Assembly (NCBI RefSeq): GCF_002858765.1
Contig: NZ_PJRP01000005.1
Span: 258,863-322,862, forward strand
Source of the DNA: Cupriavidus pauculus
GTDB taxonomy: Bacteria; Pseudomonadota; Gammaproteobacteria; Burkholderiales; Burkholderiaceae
Direction of reading: 5' to 3'
Length of the DNA stretch: 64,000 nt
Each line of letters starts with the position of its first letter. Position 1 is the first letter of the stretch. The notes under the pieces were generated by a model, which was given only the letters and a program-made list of their open reading frames with translations, was not told where the DNA came from and searched no databases. The position numbers were made by a program, and so were the translations under genes. Shown one piece after another: positions 38,762 to 47,818 of this stretch.

Positions 38762-39400
38762 ATGGCATGGACACGTGATGAAATGGCCGCACGCGCGGCC
38801 GCCGAGCTGCAGGACGGCTTCTATGTGAACCTGGGCATCGGCCTGCCGACGCTGGTGGCCAACCATGTGCCGCAAGGCATGGAAGTGTGGCTGCAGTCGG
38901 AAAATGGCCTGCTCGGCATCGGCCCGTTCCCGACCGAGGAAGAAGTGGACGCCGACATGATCAACGCCGGCAAGCAGACCGTGACGACGCTGCCGGGCTC
39001 GTCGATCTTCTCGTCGGCCGATTCGTTCGCGATGATCCGCGGCGGCAAGATCAACCTGGCCATCCTGGGCGCAATGCAGGTCAGCCAGCGCGGCGACCTG
39101 GCCAACTGGATGATTCCGGGCAAGATGGTCAAGGGCATGGGCGGCGCCATGGACCTGGTGGCTGGCGTGGGCCGCGTGGTGGTGCTGATGGAACACACGG
39201 CCAAGAAGAAGGATGGCACCGAGGACGTCAAGATCCTCAAGGAGTGCAACCTGCCGCTGACCGGCCTGGGCGTGGTGAACCGCATCATCACCGACCTGGC
39301 CGTGATCGACGTGACGCCGCAAGGGCTGAAGCTCGTGGAAACGGCACCGGGTGTGTCGCGCGAGGAAGTCCAGGCGAAGACGGAAGCCGAACTGATCTGA
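38762..39400 (+). CDS. scoB: 3-oxoacid (succinyl-CoA:acetoacetate) CoA-transferase subunit B
   Basis: A 212-residue beta subunit. The catalytic glutamate lies in [10 protein letters not shown], and [15 protein letters not shown] and [20 protein letters not shown] are typical. It pairs with ScoA to form acetoacetyl-CoA from acetoacetate. The gene starts 11 bp after scoA with GGAG upstream and ends before a strong terminator at 39422. Confidence 0.96.
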   Translation: MAWTRDEMAARAAAELQDGFYVNLGIGLPTLVANHVPQGMEVWLQSENGLLGIGPFPTEEEVDADMINAGKQTVTTLPGSSIFSSADSFAMIRGGKINLAILGAMQVSQRGDLANWMIPGKMVKGMGGAMDLVAGVGRVVVLMEHTAKKKDGTEDVKILKECNLPLTGLGVVNRIITDLAVIDVTPQGLKLVETAPGVSREEVQAKTEAELI

Positions 39401-39421
39401 GCGGCATCCCGCAGTCTGAAA

Positions 39422-39457
39422 AAAGCCCCCGCCGGTTTGCGCCGGCGGGGGCTTTTG
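39422..39457. terminator. Bidirectional intrinsic terminator after scoB
   Basis: AAAAGCCCCCGCCGG and CCGGCGGGGGCTTTT are perfect 15-bp arms around a 6-nt loop (TTTGCG). T-runs on both ends allow it to stop scoAB transcription rightward and the DUF411-hbdH transcripts leftward. Confidence 0.95.
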
Positions 39458-39510
39458 CTTTGGACGGGAGCAGGGCGCTGGCCGGGTTCGCCGGCTCAGG
39501 CGCCCCAGGC

Positions 39511-40005
39511 TCAGGTCTTGGGCTTGTTGTAGCTTGAAAAGACCGACGCTGCGCCATCGGACTTCACCAGCAGCACGTCGAACGGGTCCTTTCGGGGGCC
39601 ATATTCCATGCCCGGCGAGCCGACCGGCATGCCCGGTACGGCCAGCCCGGCCGCCTTCGGCCTGGCTGCCAGCAGTTTCCTGATGTCGGCGGCAGGCACG
39701 TGGCCCTCGACGCCGTAGCCCTGGATGACACCGGTGTGACACGAGCCGAAGCGCTCGGGAATCCCGTATTTCTTGCGATACACGCCGGTATCGTCCACGT
39801 CGTGCGTGGCCACCGTGAAGCCGTTGTCGCGCAGGTGCTTGACCCAGTCCTCGCAACAGCCGCAGGTCGGGCTCTTGTAGACGTCGATCGCCAGGGCCTT
39901 CGGCGCCTGGGCGACTGCCATCAGTGGCGACAAAAGCAGGGCGCCGGCGCCGAGCGTGCGCAGGGCATTGCGTCGCGACTGGTGTCGCGATTGACTACGC
40001 TGCAT
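39511..40005 (-). CDS. DUF411-family metal-binding protein
   Basis: A 164-residue secreted protein. A signal-like N-terminus with RRNALRTLGAGALLL precedes IDVYKSPTCGCCEDWVKHL, a CGCC motif, and GSCHTGVIQGYGVEGHVPA. DUF411 proteins are linked to copper handling and resemble CopG-type periplasmic proteins. The gene starts 10 bp after hbdH ends on the same strand, though its role is unrelated. The terminator at 39422 would end this transcript as well. Confidence 0.88.
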   Translation of the reverse strand: MQRSQSRHQSRRNALRTLGAGALLLSPLMAVAQAPKALAIDVYKSPTCGCCEDWVKHLRDNGFTVATHDVDDTGVYRKKYGIPERFGSCHTGVIQGYGVEGHVPAADIRKLLAARPKAAGLAVPGMPVGSPGMEYGPRKDPFDVLLVKSDGAASVFSSYNKPKT

Positions 40006-40015
40006 CGCTGCCTCC

Positions 40016-40792
40016 TTATTGCGCCACCCAGCCGCCATCCATGTTCCAGATCGCGCCGCGCACCTGCTTGGCCGCTTCGCTCGATAGGAATACGGCCAGG
40101 GCACCCAGTTCCTCGGGCGTGACGAACTGGCCCGACGGCTGCTTTTCCAGCACCAGCTCACGCTTGGCCTGTTCCACGGGAATGCCTTCCTTCTGCGCGC
40201 GGGCTTCCACCTGCTTCTGCACCAGCGGGGTCAGCACCCAGCCCGGGCAGATCGCATTGGCGGTGACGCCGGTCTGCGCGGTTTCCAGCGCGGTGACCTT
40301 GGTGAATCCGACAATGCCGTGCTTGGCGGCTACGTAAGCCGATTTTTCGGCCGAGGCCACCAGGCCATGGGTGGACGCCACGTTGATGACGCGGCCCCAG
40401 TTCTTGGCCTTCATCGACGGCAGGGCAAGACGGGTGGTATGGAAGGCGGAGGTCAGGTTGATGGCGATGATGGCATCCCACTTGTCCACCGGGAACTCCT
40501 CGATCTTGGCCACGAACTGGATGCCCGCGTTGTTGACCAGGATGTCCACGCCGCCGAAGTCCTTCTCGGCATAGCGCATCATGTCCTCGATCTCGACAGC
40601 CTTGCTCATGTCAGCGCCGTGGTAGCCCACCTGGATGCCGCTGCCGGCGCGGGCGATTTCCGCCTTTGCGCCGTCGGCATCACCGAATCCGTTGACAATG
40701 ATGTTCGCGCCCTGCGCAGCCAGAGCCTGCGCGATGCCGAGTCCGATTCCGCTGGTCGAGCCCGTGACCAGTGCCGTCTTGCCTTTGAGCAT
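40016..40792 (-). CDS. hbdH: 3-hydroxybutyrate dehydrogenase
   Basis: A 258-residue SDR enzyme that interconverts D-3-hydroxybutyrate and acetoacetate with NAD+. It shows TGSTSGIGLGIA, NNAGIQFVAKIEEFP, the catalytic VINVASTHG, and YVAAKHG, then NAICPGWVLTPLVQKQ, which are signatures of bacterial 3HB dehydrogenases. With scoAB nearby this forms the polyhydroxybutyrate and ketone-body route to acetyl-CoA. ATG 40792 (MLKGKTALVTG) is preferred to an upstream in-frame start. Confidence 0.94.
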   Translation of the reverse strand: MLKGKTALVTGSTSGIGLGIAQALAAQGANIIVNGFGDADGAKAEIARAGSGIQVGYHGADMSKAVEIEDMMRYAEKDFGGVDILVNNAGIQFVAKIEEFPVDKWDAIIAINLTSAFHTTRLALPSMKAKNWGRVINVASTHGLVASAEKSAYVAAKHGIVGFTKVTALETAQTGVTANAICPGWVLTPLVQKQVEARAQKEGIPVEQAKRELVLEKQPSGQFVTPEELGALAVFLSSEAAKQVRGAIWNMDGGWVAQ

Positions 40793-40971
40793 GTAAGCCT
40801 CCGTCGGGAGTGTCAGGATGTGCTGTGGCATTGTACTCGCAGGGCGTACAATCCGGCTTTGGCCTGGCGCCGTATTTCGTCACGTTTTGTCCGGTGTTTC
40901 GCCGCGGACAAGAAATTCCGAAAAAACTCGCACGCCGCAGGGGATGCGGTGGCACAGCAGGGGAGCTCCAG

Positions 40972-41853
40972 ATGTCTTCCAGTCCGCGCCTCGGATTCGT
41001 CCAGTGCATCAGCCCGGTGGGCCTGCATCGCATGGCCTATCACGAATGGGGCGATCCCCTGAATCCGCGCGTGCTGATGTGCGTGCATGGGCTGACACGT
41101 ACCGGGCGCGACTTCGATGCGCTGGCGCGGGCGATGTCGGACGAGTATCGCGTGGTGTGTCCCGACGTGGCCGGCCGCGGACGCTCGGAATGGCTGGCTG
41201 ATCCGCATCACTACGTCGTGCCGCAGTATGTGTCGGACATGGTGACGCTGATCGCGCGGCTGAACGTGGAGCAGGTGGACTGGTTCGGGACGTCGATGGG
41301 CGGGCTGATCGGCATGGGCCTGGCTGGCCTGCCGAAGTCGCCAGTGCGCAAGCTGCTGCTCAACGATGTGGGGCCGCGCATTACCGCGCAGGCGCTGGAG
41401 CGCATCGGCGCCTACCTGGGCCTGCCGGTGCGGTTCAAGACCTTCGAGGAAGGGCTGGCGTACCTGCAGACGATCAGCACATCGTTCGGTCGTCATACGC
41501 CCGAGCAATGGCGGGAACTCAACGGCGCCATCCTCAAGCCCGTGCAGGGTGCCGAGGGGTTGGAGTGGGGGCTGCACTATGACCCCGCGCTGGCCGTGCC
41601 GTTCAAGGAGACGCCGCCCGAGGCGATACAGGCCGGCGAACTGGCGCTGTGGCGCATGTTCGAGGCGGCGCCGGGGCCGACGCTGATCGTGCGCGGCGCC
41701 CAGTCCGACCTGCTGCTGCGCGAGACGGTGGCGGAGATGGTGGCGCGCGGCAAGCAGGTATCGACCGTCGAAATCCCCGATGTGGGGCACGCGCCCACGT
41801 TTATCGATCCGGCCCAGATTGCCATCGCCCGGGATTTCTTCCTGGGTACGTAA
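40972..41853 (+). CDS. Alpha/beta hydrolase
   Basis: A 293-residue alpha/beta-hydrolase. HGLTRTGRDFDALARAM surrounds the oxyanion loop, FGTSMGGLIG holds the nucleophilic serine, and VGHAPTF the histidine. Similar proteins hydrolyse esters or aryl lactones. GGGAGCTCC precedes the ATG. It is followed by a RidA-type gene 26 bp downstream and then relA, all on one strand. Confidence 0.9.
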   Translation: MSSSPRLGFVQCISPVGLHRMAYHEWGDPLNPRVLMCVHGLTRTGRDFDALARAMSDEYRVVCPDVAGRGRSEWLADPHHYVVPQYVSDMVTLIARLNVEQVDWFGTSMGGLIGMGLAGLPKSPVRKLLLNDVGPRITAQALERIGAYLGLPVRFKTFEEGLAYLQTISTSFGRHTPEQWRELNGAILKPVQGAEGLEWGLHYDPALAVPFKETPPEAIQAGELALWRMFEAAPGPTLIVRGAQSDLLLRETVAEMVARGKQVSTVEIPDVGHAPTFIDPAQIAIARDFFLGT

Positions 41854-41879
41854 CGAATTTTTGCTGAGAAGAATCTGAT

Positions 41880-42242
41880 ATGAGCACCAACACCCTCAAG
41901 CGCGCCCACGTGGGCAAGCGTCTGTCCGAATACGCGGTCTACAACGGCGTGGTCTACCTGGCTGGCCAGGTGCCCGAGGTCGATCCCAAGGCCGACCTGC
42001 GCGGCCAGACCCGCGAGGTGCTCGGTCATATCGACCGCCTGCTGGCCGAGGCCGGCAGCGACAAGACGCGCATCCTGATGTGCCAGATCTTTCTGACCGA
42101 CGTCACCCGCATCGGCGAGATGAACGAGGTGTGGGATGAATGGGTGGCCCAAGGCAACACGCCCCCGCGCGCCACGGTGGAAGCCAAGCTAGCCAACCCC
42201 GACTACCTGATCGAAGTGGTGGTGACGGCCGCCCTCAATTAA
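41880..42242 (+). CDS. RidA (YjgF/YER057c/UK114)-family protein
   Basis: A 120-residue RidA-like protein. GVVYLAGQVPE and the C-terminal TPPRATVEAKLANPDYLIEV fit the family; the arginine in PPRATVE contacts the imine carboxylate. RidA proteins hydrolyse reactive 2-aminoacrylate-type enamines and imines. The exact subgroup is unsure. The start of relA lies 15 bp downstream, so the two may be cotranscribed. Confidence 0.9.
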   Translation: MSTNTLKRAHVGKRLSEYAVYNGVVYLAGQVPEVDPKADLRGQTREVLGHIDRLLAEAGSDKTRILMCQIFLTDVTRIGEMNEVWDEWVAQGNTPPRATVEAKLANPDYLIEVVVTAALN

Positions 42243-42257
42243 TGCAGGCGTTGTGAC

Positions 42258-44489
42258 ATGGTGACGTCAACGGAGCTGACGGGCCAGACCGCAGGCATTC
42301 CGGATGCCGGGCTCGTCGAACGTGCATTGGCCTTTGTGCGCGACGTGGCGGATGGCGATACCCCGGTGCTGCTGCCGACCGGCGAAAGCGTGCTGTCGCA
42401 TGCCGAAGGGATGCTGCGCATCCTGGACGGCCTGCGCGTGGACGATGCCGCGCGAGCCGCGGCCTGCCTGTTCGCGGCGGCGGCCTTCGTGCCCGACGCC
42501 GAGGCCCAGATCGAACCCAGGTTTGGCGAGGAGGTGGTGCGCCTTGTGAAGGGCGTGCGGCAGCTGCTGCGCATTGGCGCCATCGCGGTGACGCAGACCG
42601 ATGTGTCGGAAGCGTCGAAGTCGCAGGTGGCCGCGCGCCACGAGCAGGTCGAGGCCTTGCGCAAGATGCTGCTGGCATTTGCGCAGGATATCCGCGTGGT
42701 GCTGGTGCGCCTGGCGTCGCGCCTGCAGACCCTGCGCTGGCTGGCGCAGACCAAGACCCCGCCGCTGTCCGGCGTGGCCCGCGAGACGCTGGACATCTAC
42801 GCGCCGTTGGCCAACCGGCTGGGAATCTGGCAGGTGAAGTGGGAGCTGGAAGACCTGGCGTTCCGCTTCGAGCAGCCCGATACCTACAAGCGCATCGCGA
42901 AGCTGCTGGACGAGAAGCGCATCGAGCGCGAGGGCTACATCGCGCAGGCCATCGCGCGCCTGCAGTCCGAACTGGCCTCGGCCGGTATCCGTGCGGAGGT
43001 GTCGGGCCGGCCCAAGCACATCTACAGCATCTGGAAGAAGATGCGCGGCAAGGAACTGGACTTTGCCGACCTGTACGACGTGCGCGCGTTCCGCGTGATC
43101 GTCGACGACATCAAGGACTGCTATACCGTCCTGGGAATCGTCCACCATATCTGGCAGCCGATTCCGCGAGAGTTCGACGACTATATCTCGCGGCCGAAGG
43201 CGAACGGCTACAAGTCGCTGCATACGGTGGTGATCGGCGACGACGGGCGCGCGTTCGAGGTGCAGATCCGCACGCAGGAGATGCACCACTTTGCCGAATA
43301 CGGTGTGGCTGCCCACTGGCGCTACAAGGAGGCGGGCGGCAGGGGCTATAGCGGCCAGTTTGCGGCCGACAACACCTACGACGAGAAGATCGCGTGGCTA
43401 CGGCAGTTGCTGGCCTGGAAGGACGAGGCCGACCACACCGTGGCGCACGAGGATTCGCCGTGGGAGCAGCTCAAGCATGCGGCCATCGACGACCATATCT
43501 ATGTGTTGACGCCGCAGGCGCGCGTGGTGGCCTTGCCGCAAGGTGCCACGCCGGTGGATTTTGCCTACTACCTGCACAGCGATCTGGGTCATCGGTGTCG
43601 CGGGGCACGTGTGGACGGGTCGATGGTGCCGCTGAACACGCCGCTCAAGAACGGGCAGACCGTGGAGATCGTGGCGGTCAAGCAGGGCGGCCCTTCGCGC
43701 GACTGGCTGAACCCCGAGCTTGGCTATCTGGCAAGCAATCGTGCCCGCGCGAAGGTGCGGGCCTGGTTCAATGCGCTGGATTCGCAGGAAACGCTGGCGC
43801 AGGGGCGGGCACTGATCGAAAAGACGTTGCAGCGCGAGGGTAAGACGGCCGTCAACCTGGACGACCTGGCTACCCGGCTCAACTTCAAGTCGACCGACGA
43901 TCTTTACGCGGCCGTGGCCAAGGAAGAGTTCAGTCTGCGTCATGTGGAGCATGCGTTACGTCACCCGGAGGGCGAGGCGCAGCCGCAGTTCAGCGAGGAA
44001 GAGGCCGTCACCAAGAAGAGCCGCGCGACCAGCGTGGCCCGGGGCGCCAAGAGCGGCGTGCTGGTGGTGGGCGTGGATTCGCTGATGACGCAGATGTCGC
44101 GTTGCTGCAAGCCGGCGCCGCCCGACGAAATCGTCGGGTTCGTCACGCGCGGGCGCGGGGTGTCGATCCATCGCCGCAGTTGCAGTACGTTCCTGCAGTT
44201 GTCGGCGCGGGCGCCAGAGCGCGTGATCCAGACGGAGTGGGGAAAGCGCAGCGACGCGGTCTATCCGGTCGACATCCAGGTGGAGGCGGTGGACCGTCAG
44301 GGCCTGTTGCGCGATATCTCCGAAGTGCTGTCGCGGGAGAAGATCAACGTGACGGGGGTGAAGACGCTGTCGAGCAAGGGCGTGGCGCGCATGCAGTTTA
44401 CGGCGGAAGTGTCCGAGGCCACGCAGTTGCAGCGCGCGTTGCAGCTGATCGAGGAAGTGCAGGGGGTGTTGCACGCCCGGCGAAAATAA
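42258..44489 (+). CDS. relA: GTP pyrophosphokinase RelA
   Basis: A 743-residue long RSH enzyme that makes (p)ppGpp on starved ribosomes. The N-terminal hydrolase domain is degenerate: the His-Asp metal motif is lost (ACLFAAAAFVPDAEAQ), which separates RelA from SpoT. The synthetase domain has RPKHIYSIWKKM and the RelA-type EFDD motif (residues 305-308) followed by NGYKSLHTVV. TGS and ACT/RRM domains follow (DHIYVLTPQARVVALPQGAT and, at the end, ALQLIEEVQGV). Start GTG or ATG ambiguity is small. The 3' end overlaps the tRNA-Val promoter. Confidence 0.96.
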   Translation: MVTSTELTGQTAGIPDAGLVERALAFVRDVADGDTPVLLPTGESVLSHAEGMLRILDGLRVDDAARAAACLFAAAAFVPDAEAQIEPRFGEEVVRLVKGVRQLLRIGAIAVTQTDVSEASKSQVAARHEQVEALRKMLLAFAQDIRVVLVRLASRLQTLRWLAQTKTPPLSGVARETLDIYAPLANRLGIWQVKWELEDLAFRFEQPDTYKRIAKLLDEKRIEREGYIAQAIARLQSELASAGIRAEVSGRPKHIYSIWKKMRGKELDFADLYDVRAFRVIVDDIKDCYTVLGIVHHIWQPIPREFDDYISRPKANGYKSLHTVVIGDDGRAFEVQIRTQEMHHFAEYGVAAHWRYKEAGGRGYSGQFAADNTYDEKIAWLRQLLAWKDEADHTVAHEDSPWEQLKHAAIDDHIYVLTPQARVVALPQGATPVDFAYYLHSDLGHRCRGARVDGSMVPLNTPLKNGQTVEIVAVKQGGPSRDWLNPELGYLASNRARAKVRAWFNALDSQETLAQGRALIEKTLQREGKTAVNLDDLATRLNFKSTDDLYAAVAKEEFSLRHVEHALRHPEGEAQPQFSEEEAVTKKSRATSVARGAKSGVLVVGVDSLMTQMSRCCKPAPPDEIVGFVTRGRGVSIHRRSCSTFLQLSARAPERVIQTEWGKRSDAVYPVDIQVEAVDRQGLLRDISEVLSREKINVTGVKTLSSKGVARMQFTAEVSEATQLQRALQLIEEVQGVLHARRK

Positions 44490-44498
44490 GGTTATACT
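44469..44498 (+). promoter_or_regulatory. Sigma-70 promoter for tRNA-Val and probably the Thr leader
   Basis: TTGCAC (44469-44474) and TATACT (44493-44498) are spaced by 18 bp, inside and just after the relA end and 13 bp before the tRNA. No terminator lies between the tRNA and the Thr leader, so this promoter probably reads into it. Confidence 0.75.
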
Positions 44499-44510
44499 CT
44501 GCGCTTCGCT

Positions 44511-44587
44511 AGGCTCGTAGCTCAGCTGGTTAGAGCACCACCTTGACATGGTGGGGGTCGTTGGTTCGAGTCCAATCGAGCCTACCA
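44511..44587 (+). tRNA. tRNA-Val (GAC)
   Basis: A 77-nt cloverleaf with acceptor stem AGGCTCG pairing CGAGCCT, encoded ACCA end, D-arm GCTCAGCTGGTTAGAGC, anticodon stem CCACC/GGTGG with loop TTGACAT (anticodon GAC, 44545-44547) and T-loop GGTTCGAGTCC. It lies directly between relA and the thrS leader. Confidence 0.97.
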
Positions 44588-44619
44588 ACGAACATGCAGT
44601 ACAACGCCGGAAGCGCATC

Positions 44620-44655
44620 ATGAATATGACAACTCGAACTACTACCGCTGGTTAG
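44620..44655 (+). CDS. Threonine-rich leader peptide (11 aa) of the thrS attenuator
   Basis: A short frame ATG..TAG encodes [11 protein letters not shown]: five threonine codons (ACA, ACT, ACT, ACT, ACC) among eleven. GGAAG lies 6 nt before the ATG. It is followed by a hairpin overlapping the codons and then a strong intrinsic terminator, and the next gene is threonyl-tRNA synthetase. This is the classic layout of an amino-acid-operon attenuator: ribosomes stalled at Thr codons when charged tRNA-Thr is scarce would alter folding and let transcription into thrS. The tRNA-Val ends 32 nt upstream. Function is inferred, but the Thr clustering is very unlikely by chance. Confidence 0.8.
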   Translation: MNMTTRTTTAG

Positions 44656-44736
44656 CGACAGTAGTCGAGGTGCGCCTTCGACCCGTGCAGGATGCGGGGA
44701 AACACAGAAAAACGCGGCCTTGGCCGCGTTTTTTTT
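44638..44736 (+). promoter_or_regulatory. Transcription attenuator region upstream of thrS
   Basis: ACTACCGCT (44641-44649) pairs with AGCG and GTAGT (44654-44657 and 44661-44665), a hairpin that includes the last Thr codons and would be blocked by a stalled ribosome. Next, GTCGAGG (44664-44670) can pair with CCTTCGAC (44675-44682), sharing bases with the first hairpin, so the two compete. A CGCGGCC hairpin with eight Ts (to 44736) terminates. I could not establish which alternative pairing disrupts the terminator; that needs folding. Confidence 0.65.
44711..44736 (+). terminator. Intrinsic terminator (attenuator) between tRNA-Val and thrS
   Basis: CGCGGC (44713-44718) and GCCGCG (44723-44728) form a stem with loop CTTG, then TTTTTTTT (44729-44736). 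It serves as terminator of the tRNA-Val transcript and as conditional terminator ahead of thrS, 200 bp upstream of that gene. Confidence 0.9.
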
Positions 44737-44936
44737 CGTCTGTCGTTTGCCAGCGTGCTGCTAAGCTGCCGCGTCGCCCGATGTTGGGTGCAGGTCAGTC
44801 CCAGAGATTTCCGTTGCCGGTGTTGTCCGATGCGCGCGTTTGCCCCATCTGGCCTCACTGGCGCCACAAAAGTTGCTTTGTCCGCCCGCCCAGGCACCCA
44901 GAAGCCGGCGCGGTGGAATCCACAAGAGGTGCAATG

Positions 44937-46844
44937 ATGATCGCAATCACGCTGCCGGACGGTTCCCGTCGCGAATACCCCGGCCCCGTCACGGTGGCTG
45001 AAGTGGCGCAGAGCATCGGCTCGGGCCTGGCCAAGGCGGCGCTCGCCGGCAAGGTCGACGGTCGCATGGTCGATACGAGCTTCACGATCGATCAGGATGC
45101 GTCGCTGGCCATCGTCACGGACAAGGACGCCGATGGCGTCGACGTGATCCGCCATTCGACGGCCCACTTGCTGGCCTACGCCGTCAAGGAACTGTTCCCT
45201 GATGCGCAGGTGACGATCGGTCCGGTCATCGAGAACGGCTTCTACTACGACTTTGCCTACAAGCGTCCTTTCACGCCCGAGGATCTGGCCGCCATCGAGA
45301 AGAAGATGACGGAACTGGCCCGCAAGGACGAGAAGGTAACGCGCGAAGTCTGGAACCGCGACGAAGCGGTGGCGCTGTTCGAGTCGATGGGCGAGAAGTA
45401 CAAGGCCGAGATCATCGCGTCGATTCCTGCCGACCAGGAAATCGGCCTGTATCGCGAAGGCAGCTTTGTGGATCTGTGCCGCGGGCCGCACGTGCCGTCC
45501 ACGGGCAAGCTCAAGGTCTTCAAGCTGATGAAGGTGGCCGGCGCCTATTGGCGCGGCGACTCGAACAACGAGATGCTCCAGCGCATCTACGGCACGGCCT
45601 GGGCCAAGAAGGAAGACCAGGAAGCGTACCTGACGATGCTGGAAGAGGCTGAAAAGCGCGACCACCGCCGTCTGGGCAAGACGCTGGACCTGTTCCACCT
45701 GCAGGAAGAAGCGCCTGGCATGGTGTTCTGGCACCCGAAGGGCTGGAGCGTCTGGCAGGCTGTCGAGCAGTACATGCGCGGCCGGCTGACGGAGGCTGGG
45801 TACCAGGAAGTGCGTACGCCGCAGGTGATGGATCGTACTCTCTGGGAAAAATCCGGTCACTGGGAGAACTACAAGGAAAACATGTTCGTCACGGAGTCGG
45901 AAAAGCGCGACTACGCGATCAAGCCGATGAACTGCCCGGGACATGTCCAGATCTTCAACCACGGTCTGCGTTCGTACCGCGACCTGCCGCTGCGCCTTGC
46001 CGAATTTGGCTCCTGCCACCGCAATGAGCCGTCGGGCGCGCTGCATGGCTTGATGCGCGTGCGCGGTTTTGTGCAGGATGATGCCCATATCTTCTGCACG
46101 GAAGAGCAGATCGTCGAGGAAGCAAAGGCTTTCAACGAACTCGCGTTCTCGGTGTACGACGACTTCGGCTTCAAGGACATCAAGGTCAAGCTGTCGCTGC
46201 GCCCGGAAAAACGGGCTGGCTCGGATGCCGTCTGGGATCACGCCGAAGACGGCCTGCGCCTGGCGCTGCGCGCCTGCGGCGTGGAGTGGGAGGAGCTGCC
46301 GGGTGAGGGTGCGTTCTACGGTCCGAAGGTGGAATACCACATCAAGGACGCGATCGGCCGCTCGTGGCAGTGCGGTACGCTGCAGCTCGATCTGGTGCTG
46401 CCGGAGCGCCTGGGCGCCGAATACGTCTCCGACGACAACGGCCGCAAGCGCCCCGTCATGTTGCATCGTGCCATCCTGGGATCGTTCGAGCGCTTCCTGG
46501 GCATCCTGCTGGAAAATCACGCGGGTGCGCTGCCCGCCTGGCTGGCCCCGGAGCAGGTGGTGGTCATGAATATCGCCGATTCGCAGTCGGAATATGCCGA
46601 AAGCGTCGTGCAACTCTTGCAAAAACAAGGGTTTAGGGCCAAGGCGGATTTGCGTAACGAGAAAATTACGTATAAAATCCGCGAGCACTCGCTCCAGAAG
46701 ATTCCCTACCTGCTAGTGGTGGGCGACAAGGAGCGGGATGCCAATCAAGTGGCCGTGCGTGCCCGAGGCAATGTGGATCTGGGTGTCATGCCCGTTTCCG
46801 CGTTTGTGGAACGTCTTCAGAACGACGTTGCCAGCAAAGCCTGA
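44937..46844 (+). CDS. thrS: Threonyl-tRNA synthetase
   Basis: A 635-residue class II synthetase charging tRNA-Thr. It has the TGS domain ([20 protein letters not shown]), the editing domain with [19 protein letters not shown] and [13 protein letters not shown], the catalytic core (motif 2 [32 protein letters not shown]) and the C-terminal anticodon-binding domain. GAGGT precedes the start; adjacent ATG 44934 and 44937 are both possible and the family start favours 44937. It is the first gene of the thrS-infC-rpmI-rplT set and follows the Thr attenuator. Confidence 0.98.
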   Translation: MIAITLPDGSRREYPGPVTVAEVAQSIGSGLAKAALAGKVDGRMVDTSFTIDQDASLAIVTDKDADGVDVIRHSTAHLLAYAVKELFPDAQVTIGPVIENGFYYDFAYKRPFTPEDLAAIEKKMTELARKDEKVTREVWNRDEAVALFESMGEKYKAEIIASIPADQEIGLYREGSFVDLCRGPHVPSTGKLKVFKLMKVAGAYWRGDSNNEMLQRIYGTAWAKKEDQEAYLTMLEEAEKRDHRRLGKTLDLFHLQEEAPGMVFWHPKGWSVWQAVEQYMRGRLTEAGYQEVRTPQVMDRTLWEKSGHWENYKENMFVTESEKRDYAIKPMNCPGHVQIFNHGLRSYRDLPLRLAEFGSCHRNEPSGALHGLMRVRGFVQDDAHIFCTEEQIVEEAKAFNELAFSVYDDFGFKDIKVKLSLRPEKRAGSDAVWDHAEDGLRLALRACGVEWEELPGEGAFYGPKVEYHIKDAIGRSWQCGTLQLDLVLPERLGAEYVSDDNGRKRPVMLHRAILGSFERFLGILLENHAGALPAWLAPEQVVVMNIADSQSEYAESVVQLLQKQGFRAKADLRNEKITYKIREHSLQKIPYLLVVGDKERDANQVAVRARGNVDLGVMPVSAFVERLQNDVASKA

Positions 46845-46891
46845 GGGTGTGAAGCACGGCTTGTTTTTTTGTCTTCTTGAGGTAACGGAAC

Positions 46892-47413
46892 ATCGCTACA
46901 GACAAAGGTCACCGTATCAACCGGGAAATCAGCGCGCCTGAGTTGCGCCTGGTAGGGGTTGATAACGAGCAGCTCGGCATCGTCAAGTTCATGGACGCAC
47001 TGCGCATGGCCGAGGAGAAGGACTTGGATCTGGTGGAGATCGCGCCTAACGCGGCTCCTCCCGTGGCCCGCATCATGGACTACGGCAAGTTCAAGTACGA
47101 GGAAGCCAAGCGCGCCCATGAGGCCAAGCTCAAGCAGAAGATCATCCAGGTCAAGGAAGTGAAATTCCGTCCTGGCACGGATGATGGCGACTACAACGTC
47201 AAGCTGCGCAACCTGCGTCGCTTCCTGGAAGAAGGGGATAAGACCAAGATCACGCTGCGTTTCCGCGGTCGTGAGATGGCCCACCAGGAAATCGGCGCGC
47301 GCGTGCTCGAGCGTCTGAAGGCTGATCTGGAAGACCTGGGTCAGGTCGAGCAGATGCCGAAGATGGAAGGTCGCCAGATGGTGATGGTGCTGTCTCCCAA
47401 GAAGAAGAAGTAA
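46892..47413 (+). CDS. infC: Translation initiation factor IF-3 (ATC start)
   Basis: A 173-residue IF-3. The coding frame begins with ATC at 46892 (ATC GCT ACA GAC AAA), with GAGGTAA 7 nt upstream; the protein then reads [22 protein letters not shown]. In E. coli infC starts with AUU and IF-3 represses its own synthesis by rejecting non-standard codons; the ATC here implies the same autoregulation. Standard gene finders would start at TTG 46943 and lose 17 residues. The C-terminal domain ends in [11 protein letters not shown]. It follows thrS by 47 bp. Confidence 0.95.
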   Translation: MATDKGHRINREISAPELRLVGVDNEQLGIVKFMDALRMAEEKDLDLVEIAPNAAPPVARIMDYGKFKYEEAKRAHEAKLKQKIIQVKEVKFRPGTDDGDYNVKLRNLRRFLEEGDKTKITLRFRGREMAHQEIGARVLERLKADLEDLGQVEQMPKMEGRQMVMVLSPKKKK

Positions 47414-47592
47414 TTCCTGCGTGGGGCGACGGTCGGGATGCCGGGGGTATCCTGGCGTTGTCCTGTGCGGAAGCAGTGCGTGGTTACGGGGTTTGCGCCC
47501 CGGTGCTGCGTACAAAAACAAGTGAGTGCGGGTCTTGCAAGCGATGGCGTGAGTCATCCACCTGCATGCATGTCATAGAGCTGGAGTTTTTC

Positions 47593-47790
47593 ATGCCTAA
47601 GATGAAGACCAAGAAAAGCGCTTCCAAGCGCTTTACGGCGCGCCCGAACGGTTCGTTCAAGCGCGGCCAGGCCTTCAAGCGTCACATCCTGACGAAGAAG
47701 ACCACCAAGAACAAGCGTCAACTGCGCGGCACCCAGGACGTCCATGAGACGAACCTGAAGTCCGTTCGCGCGATGATGCCTTACGCATAA
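47593..47790 (+). CDS. rpmI: 50S ribosomal protein L35
   Basis: A 65-residue, strongly basic protein matching bL35: [14 protein letters not shown] at the start and [23 protein letters not shown] after it. It sits between infC and rplT as in most bacteria. About 180 bp separate it from infC; in E. coli, L20 represses rpmI translation via an RNA structure in this region, and similar control is possible here but not shown. Confidence 0.98.
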   Translation: MPKMKTKKSASKRFTARPNGSFKRGQAFKRHILTKKTTKNKRQLRGTQDVHETNLKSVRAMMPYA

Positions 47791-47818
47791 CCCCAAACGA
47801 TAACGAAAGGAGTATTAC

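Noticed and set aside
44656..44936. Possible protein start for thrS far upstream of 44934
   Set aside because: The frame is open but the extra residues do not match the ThrRS N-terminus, and the region holds the attenuator.
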